DNA of 64,000 nucleotides. Source: an uncultured Bacteroidota bacterium. Lineage in GTDB: Bacteria; Bacteroidota; Bacteroidia; Flavobacteriales; Flavobacteriaceae. Below, piece by piece: positions 60,510-64,000 of this stretch (the stretch's first letter is position 1; each line of letters starts with the position of its first letter). The notes beneath the pieces were generated by a model. That model saw only the letters and a program-made list of their open reading frames with translations, did no database searches and was not told where the DNA came from. The position numbers and the translations under genes are program-made. The DNA is taken from assembly GCA_902561795.1 (NCBI GenBank), contig CACERG010000008.1, forward strand, positions 18,419 to 82,418. Reading direction: 5' to 3'.

Positions 60510-61348
60510 TACAGCAAGTTTAATCTGTATTTCAGGTAGCTGCGAGCAAAAACACTTACCTTTTGATAATTAGGGACTCTGATTCTACTTTTTTGTATAC
60601 TCATTGACGGTGTTTTTTTTAATTTCGCTAGTAGTTTAGTATAGTATTTATAAGCAGTATAGACTCCAAAACGAGCTTCGTTAGGTAATTTAAAAATTCC
60701 ACTTAGAGCGATTGAAAAGTCATTTTCGATTTCGTTTATAATGTTGTGTTTCGTTTTTTCATCAAATCGAGTAAAATCAACATTTGGGAAATAAACTCTT
60801 TCAAGATTCTGAAAGTCATTCTTTAAATCTCTTAAGAAATTCACCTTCTGAAAGGCAGAACCTAGTGACATAGCAGCAGGCTTTAAATTTTCATAGTCAC
60901 TTTTTTTACCTTTCACAAAAACTTTTAGACACATTAAACCCACAACATCAGCAGAACCATATATATATTCTTTATATTCTTTTTCAGTTTTGTATGCATT
61001 TTTACTTAGGTCCCAACGCATGCTTTTCAAGAATGCATGTATCAATTTATGTTCTATACTAAAAGTATTTACTGTCTTTTGAAATGAATTGAGTATTGGA
61101 TTTAAACTTATTCTGTTATTTATACTATAAAATAAATCTTCTTCGAATCTGTCTAATAATTCTTTTTTCGGAAAGTCATGAAATGTGTCAACAATTTCGT
61201 CAGCAAATCTAACAAAACCGTAAATATTATAAATATGGTTCCGTATTGATGGATCTAACATTTTAGTTGCTAATGAAAAGGAAGTACTGTATGATTGAGT
61301 AACAATTTTGCTACAGTCTTCGCTTACCGAATCGTAAAGGCTCTTCAT
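60509..61348 (-). CDS. crtB: Phytoene synthase CrtB
   Basis: The 279-residue protein has the two Asp-rich boxes of squalene/phytoene synthases: RFADEIVDTFHDF and LRDLKNDFQNLERVYFP. It condenses two geranylgeranyl diphosphates to phytoene. crtI and crtY, usually in the same cluster in flavobacteria, are absent here. Two TATATTTA-type boxes lie upstream on the minus strand. The CarH-like regulator is 58 bases upstream in the same direction. Confidence 0.94.
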   Translation of the reverse strand: MKSLYDSVSEDCSKIVTQSYSTSFSLATKMLDPSIRNHIYNIYGFVRFADEIVDTFHDFPKKELLDRFEEDLFYSINNRISLNPILNSFQKTVNTFSIEHKLIHAFLKSMRWDLSKNAYKTEKEYKEYIYGSADVVGLMCLKVFVKGKKSDYENLKPAAMSLGSAFQKVNFLRDLKNDFQNLERVYFPNVDFTRFDEKTKHNIINEIENDFSIALSGIFKLPNEARFGVYTAYKYYTKLLAKLKKTPSMSIQKSRIRVPNYQKVSVFARSYLKYRLNLL

Positions 61349-61406
61349 TATACTATGATTACTTAAATATAGATAAATATAAAGATAATTAACTGAAGAA
61401 ATAAGT

Positions 61407-62342
61407 CTAAACTAGAACGTCTTCAGAGAAATATTTAAATACGAATGACTCAACTGACCTAAACATTTCAATTTTTTCAGGAAGTGCCTCTTTATCAATT
61501 GCAATTTGTTGAGGACCAAACAATATCAATTTTGAGTCTTGTTTATCTAAGATTTTGTTGTAAAAGTTTTGTAAATATGGCATAATTTCATCTTTACTTG
61601 GCTCAACTGTAATGTAACTTACAAAATAATATTTTGTCTCATAGGAATATAGTGTTTGAAGACTTGATGTTTGTAAGGATTGCCCAAGAAATATAGTGCG
61701 ATGTCCCTTTGATAGTATCAGGTAATTTAGATAAAGGATCCCAAGTTCGTGAATTTCATTTTCAGGAAGAAACAAAACAAAAATGGGATGATTCGGTTCA
61801 AATTTATTCTTCTGCAAATATTCTGTCTGCAAATGTATTTTTTGTTTGACTAGGTTAGTAATAAAATGTTCGTGTGAAGGGGATATAGCACCTGTTTGCC
61901 ATAGAATACCTAACTCTTTCATCAGTGGCATAAAAATATTCATGAAGAGATATTCAAAATTGTGATGCTGTAAGATTTCTTCATAGTTGGTATCAAATAA
62001 TTCATAATCAAAATTGATCATAGCAAGTTTAAAAGCATTTATTGATACCTGTTCTGAATTAGTTTTTAAAGCGATACTTCTTACAAGCTTTGGAATTTCA
62101 GAGCCATCTAAACTTGCTATTTTAGAAATTTTGAAACCATGATTATATAATAAAGTAACATTAAGGAGTTTTCTTAAACTGTCTAGACTGTATCTTCTTA
62201 TATTGGTGTCGGTTCTTTCGGGTTCCAACAAATTATAACGTTTTTCCCATATTCTTAATGTATGAGCTTTAATACCCGAAAGATTCTCTAAGTTTTTTAT
62301 ACTGAATGTGCTTTTTACCCTTTCCATATGTTCAATTACCAT
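61407..62342 (-). CDS. CarH/LitR-like MerR regulator with B12-binding domain (light sensor)
   Basis: The 311-residue protein has an N-terminal MerR DNA-binding helix-turn-helix (GIKAHTLRIWEKRYNLLEPER), a helical middle domain with the W-x9-EH motif (Trp148, Glu158, His159) and a B12-binding Rossmann domain with E-x-H-x-x-G (Glu196, His198, Gly201). In CarH these residues cap adenosylcobalamin's upper face and supply the lower ligand, so light breaks the dark tetramer. It lies next to crtB, which it probably represses in the dark. Confidence 0.92.
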   Translation of the reverse strand: MVIEHMERVKSTFSIKNLENLSGIKAHTLRIWEKRYNLLEPERTDTNIRRYSLDSLRKLLNVTLLYNHGFKISKIASLDGSEIPKLVRSIALKTNSEQVSINAFKLAMINFDYELFDTNYEEILQHHNFEYLFMNIFMPLMKELGILWQTGAISPSHEHFITNLVKQKIHLQTEYLQKNKFEPNHPIFVLFLPENEIHELGILYLNYLILSKGHRTIFLGQSLQTSSLQTLYSYETKYYFVSYITVEPSKDEIMPYLQNFYNKILDKQDSKLILFGPQQIAIDKEALPEKIEMFRSVESFVFKYFSEDVLV

Positions 62343-62356
62343 TATAAAAGCTTAAA

Positions 62357-62386
62357 CAAATATAAAAAAAAATTGAATGATTACAA
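62357..62386 (-). promoter_or_regulatory. Promoter for the CarH-like regulator
   Basis: On the minus strand, TTG (62386-62384), a 19-base spacer and TATATTTG (62364-62357). The ATG is 14 bases further on, so the leader is very short. Confidence 0.6.
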
Positions 62387-62390
62387 AGAG

Positions 62391-62474
62391 TGCGCACGAG
62401 AAGACTCGAACTTCCACGAGATAATTCTCACTAACCCCTCAAGCTAGCGCGTCTACCAGTTTCGCCACGTGCGC
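62391..62474 (-). tRNA. tRNA-Leu (anticodon GAG)
   Basis: Acceptor GCGCACG pairs with CGTGCGC. The anticodon arm is CTAGC-TTGAGGG-GTTAG with anticodon GAG. The long variable arm is of the leucine type. Discriminator is A, with no encoded CCA. Confidence 0.93.
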
Positions 62475-62481
62475 TGGAATG

Positions 62482-62554
62482 TGACTTGGCTGGGTCTCGA
62501 ACCCAGGACCCTCTCCTTAAAAGGGAGATGCTCTACCAACTGAGCTACCGAATC
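62482..62554 (-). tRNA. tRNA-Lys (anticodon TTT)
   Basis: Anticodon arm TCTCC-CTTTTAA-GGAGA has anticodon TTT. T arm is CTGGG-TTCGAGA-CCCAG. The acceptor is GATTCGG with CCAAGTC, with one C-A mismatch at pair 5-68 and one T-G pair. A TATATTTG box precedes it at 62573-62566 on the minus strand and probably drives both tRNAs. Confidence 0.93.
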
Positions 62555-62634
62555 TTTTAAGCCTGCAAATATAATATCAAATATGAATTTATCATTCTCA
62601 TTTAATATAAATTTACATTAGTTTTAAAATTTTT

Positions 62635-63165
62635 ATGAACATCACAAAAATAATTTTGGTGGGCTATATGGCATCTGGTAAATCTGCTGTTGGTAAAGTG
62701 TTACATCAGTTATTAGATTATGATTATTACGATCTAGATAATTTTATTGAGAAAAATTACAACACAAGCATAGAAAATATTTTTAAAACAAAAGGAGAAA
62801 TTTATTTTAGAGAAATAGAGCGTAAGTCTCTCGAAAAAATCATAAGAATAAATAAGAATCTTATACTTTCATTAGGGGGAGGAACACCCTGTTACTTTGA
62901 TACTATTGATTTCTTAAATTCATTTAATGAAACAAAAACTTTCTTTTTAAGGTCAACAATCAATACGATATATAACCGTCTTAGAAATTCAAAAACTAAA
63001 AGGCCTCTAATTTCACATTTAAAAACGGAATTAGAAATTAAAGAGTTTATTGGGAAACATTTATTGGAAAGAAATCATTTCTATGAAAAGTCTGAAAAAA
63101 AGATAAACACCGATAGTAAAACAATCTTAAATATTGCCAATGAGATAACTAAAACTCTAGGTTAA
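62635..63165 (+). CDS. aroK: Shikimate kinase
   Basis: The 176-residue P-loop kinase has GYMASGKSAVGK (residues about 9-20), the shikimate site DLDNFIEKNYN, FREIERKSL, LGGGTP and the lid/adenine segment RNSKTKRPLI. It phosphorylates shikimate in the pathway to chorismate. It overlaps the phosphoribosyltransferase gene by 9 bases, tail-to-tail. Confidence 0.94.
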   Translation: MNITKIILVGYMASGKSAVGKVLHQLLDYDYYDLDNFIEKNYNTSIENIFKTKGEIYFREIERKSLEKIIRINKNLILSLGGGTPCYFDTIDFLNSFNETKTFFLRSTINTIYNRLRNSKTKRPLISHLKTELEIKEFIGKHLLERNHFYEKSEKKINTDSKTILNIANEITKTLG

Positions 63166-63660
63166 AAAAATCCCTGGATCAGGTCCATCTAAAATTACGC
63201 TAATGTGTTCATTTATTGTTGTTGCCAATGAAATTCCTTTAAAATCTGCTTTTACAGGAAATTTTTTATGATTTCTATTAACCATTACTGCAGTTTTAAT
63301 AGATTTAACGGGTACTTGCAAAAAATATGATACGGCATATATCAAGGTGCTACCGGTGTTTAGCACATCATCAACCACAACAACAGAATTGTTTTTTAAA
63401 ATACTTAAGGGCATATCACAGATAACATTATTTAAAGGATTTTTTTTGTTAACATTTAGCGTTAAAAGTTTAACTTTAATCTTACTGATCGAGCCTAATG
63501 ATTTTCCTATCAAAGAACTTAGAATCTTTCCCTTATCTCCTATACCAGCAATAAATAAAGTATCTTCCTCTAAATTACATTCATAAATCTGATATGCAAT
63601 CCTCTCAATGCTTGAATGTATATCATTTAAATCTTTAATCTTACTTCCGGTTGATTTCAT
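63157..63660 (-). CDS. Phosphoribosyltransferase-family protein (PyrR-like)
   Basis: The 167-residue protein has the PRPP loop VVVVDDVLNTGSTLIYAV and the fold of type I phosphoribosyltransferases (LFIAGIGDKGKILSSLIG). Pyrimidine or purine salvage or PyrR-type regulation are the usual roles, and the base is not determined. It is 42 bases downstream of the S4 gene and probably co-transcribed. Confidence 0.88.
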   Translation of the reverse strand: MKSTGSKIKDLNDIHSSIERIAYQIYECNLEEDTLFIAGIGDKGKILSSLIGKSLGSISKIKVKLLTLNVNKKNPLNNVICDMPLSILKNNSVVVVDDVLNTGSTLIYAVSYFLQVPVKSIKTAVMVNRNHKKFPVKADFKGISLATTINEHISVILDGPDPGIFLT

Positions 63661-63702
63661 TGTTTAATATTATGGTAATTTTTTTAGTTCTTTTTATTTA
63701 AA

Positions 63703-64000
63703 TCATCGATTTCTCTTCGCTCTTTTTTTTGTTGGTCTCCCTTTTCCTGGAACTCTTTCTATTCTGCGTGAGAGTTTTTTAAGATTTTCTCTATCTAAAA
63801 TATACTTATCGGTTGTTTCACTAAGATAAAGATTTACTAATTTAGGTCCCATACGTCCCATAGGAATATCTGTAATTTTATATGTACGCCAGATTTGATT
63901 TTTTCTTATCTGTAATGTGTCATTAATAATAACTTCTTTTGAGGGCTTAACTAACATGTTATTAATTTTTATATTACTTTTTTTACACCAAGAACTTGCT
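63703..64000 (-). CDS. S4-domain RNA-binding protein (Hsp15-like), N-terminus cut by window edge
   Basis: The frame is open from the right edge of the window to the stop at 63703. The visible part starts ASSWCKKSNIKINN and continues VKPSKEVIINDTLQIRKNQ, the second half of an S4 RNA-binding domain, then a basic tail (GKGRPTKKRAKRN). The ATG at 63957 is internal. Homologues such as Hsp15 bind nascent-chain-blocked 50S subunits. About 25 residues are missing upstream. Confidence 0.85.
   Translation of the reverse strand, partial: ASSWCKKSNIKINNMLVKPSKEVIINDTLQIRKNQIWRTYKITDIPMGRMGPKLVNLYLSETTDKYILDRENLKKLSRRIERVPGKGRPTKKRAKRNR

Overview
The window reads as chromosomal core of an AT-rich marine-type Bacteroidota, most likely a flavobacterium. 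The evidence is family content: a fused SecDF, cystathionine-type and bacillithiol (BshB1) genes, CdaA, DUF4293, DUF1599, DUF4249, DUF4856 and HTTM proteins, several TonB-dependent receptors, a T9SS-like sorting domain and a CrtB/CrtZ carotenoid pair. Promoters fit the Bacteroidota pattern, with TTG, about 20 bases, then TAnnTTTG. Shine-Dalgarno sequences are mostly absent. I see no insertion sequence, prophage, CRISPR array or rRNA operon.

Layout. Bases 1-10,045 hold a flavin monooxygenase cut by the left edge, a two-domain lipoprotein, tmRNA, an FtsE-like ATPase, an overlapping TPR/outer-membrane-barrel pair and an amidohydrolase lipoprotein. Bases 10,206-18,005 are housekeeping on the plus strand: asnB, gyrB, mdh, secDF. 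Bases 18,054-24,325 run on the minus strand: lgt, yidD, cysS, folE, a FadL-like porin and an Asn/Arg/Ser-rich lipoprotein. Then come proS, tRNA-Glu, rpsT, rho, truA, an ABC exporter, and divergent folP-cdaA and DUF1599-permease-tpiA-clpS groups. A four-gene thiol/sulfur operon follows (peroxidase, trans-sulfuration enzyme, bshB1, oxidoreductase), ending at tRNA-His.

Bases 39,687-42,800 are the most accessory part. They hold small secreted proteins, one gene broken at a poly-A run, a stand-alone TonB-plug-like protein, and a non-coding stretch with two tandem terminator-type hairpins. Minus-strand envelope genes follow: DUF4249 plus TonB receptor, a small barrel, an M28 peptidase and DUF3050.

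Bases 49,216-55,630 hold the most interesting unit: DUF4856 lipoprotein, imelysin lipoprotein, HTTM membrane protein and TonB-dependent receptor, with a terminator after the first gene and a structured leader before it. I infer a surface metal or cofactor acquisition system. The right end carries guaB, a mini T9SS protein, two SurA-like chaperones, crtZ-crtB beside a CarH-type B12 photoreceptor regulator, two tRNAs, aroK, a phosphoribosyltransferase and an S4 RNA-binding gene cut by the right edge.
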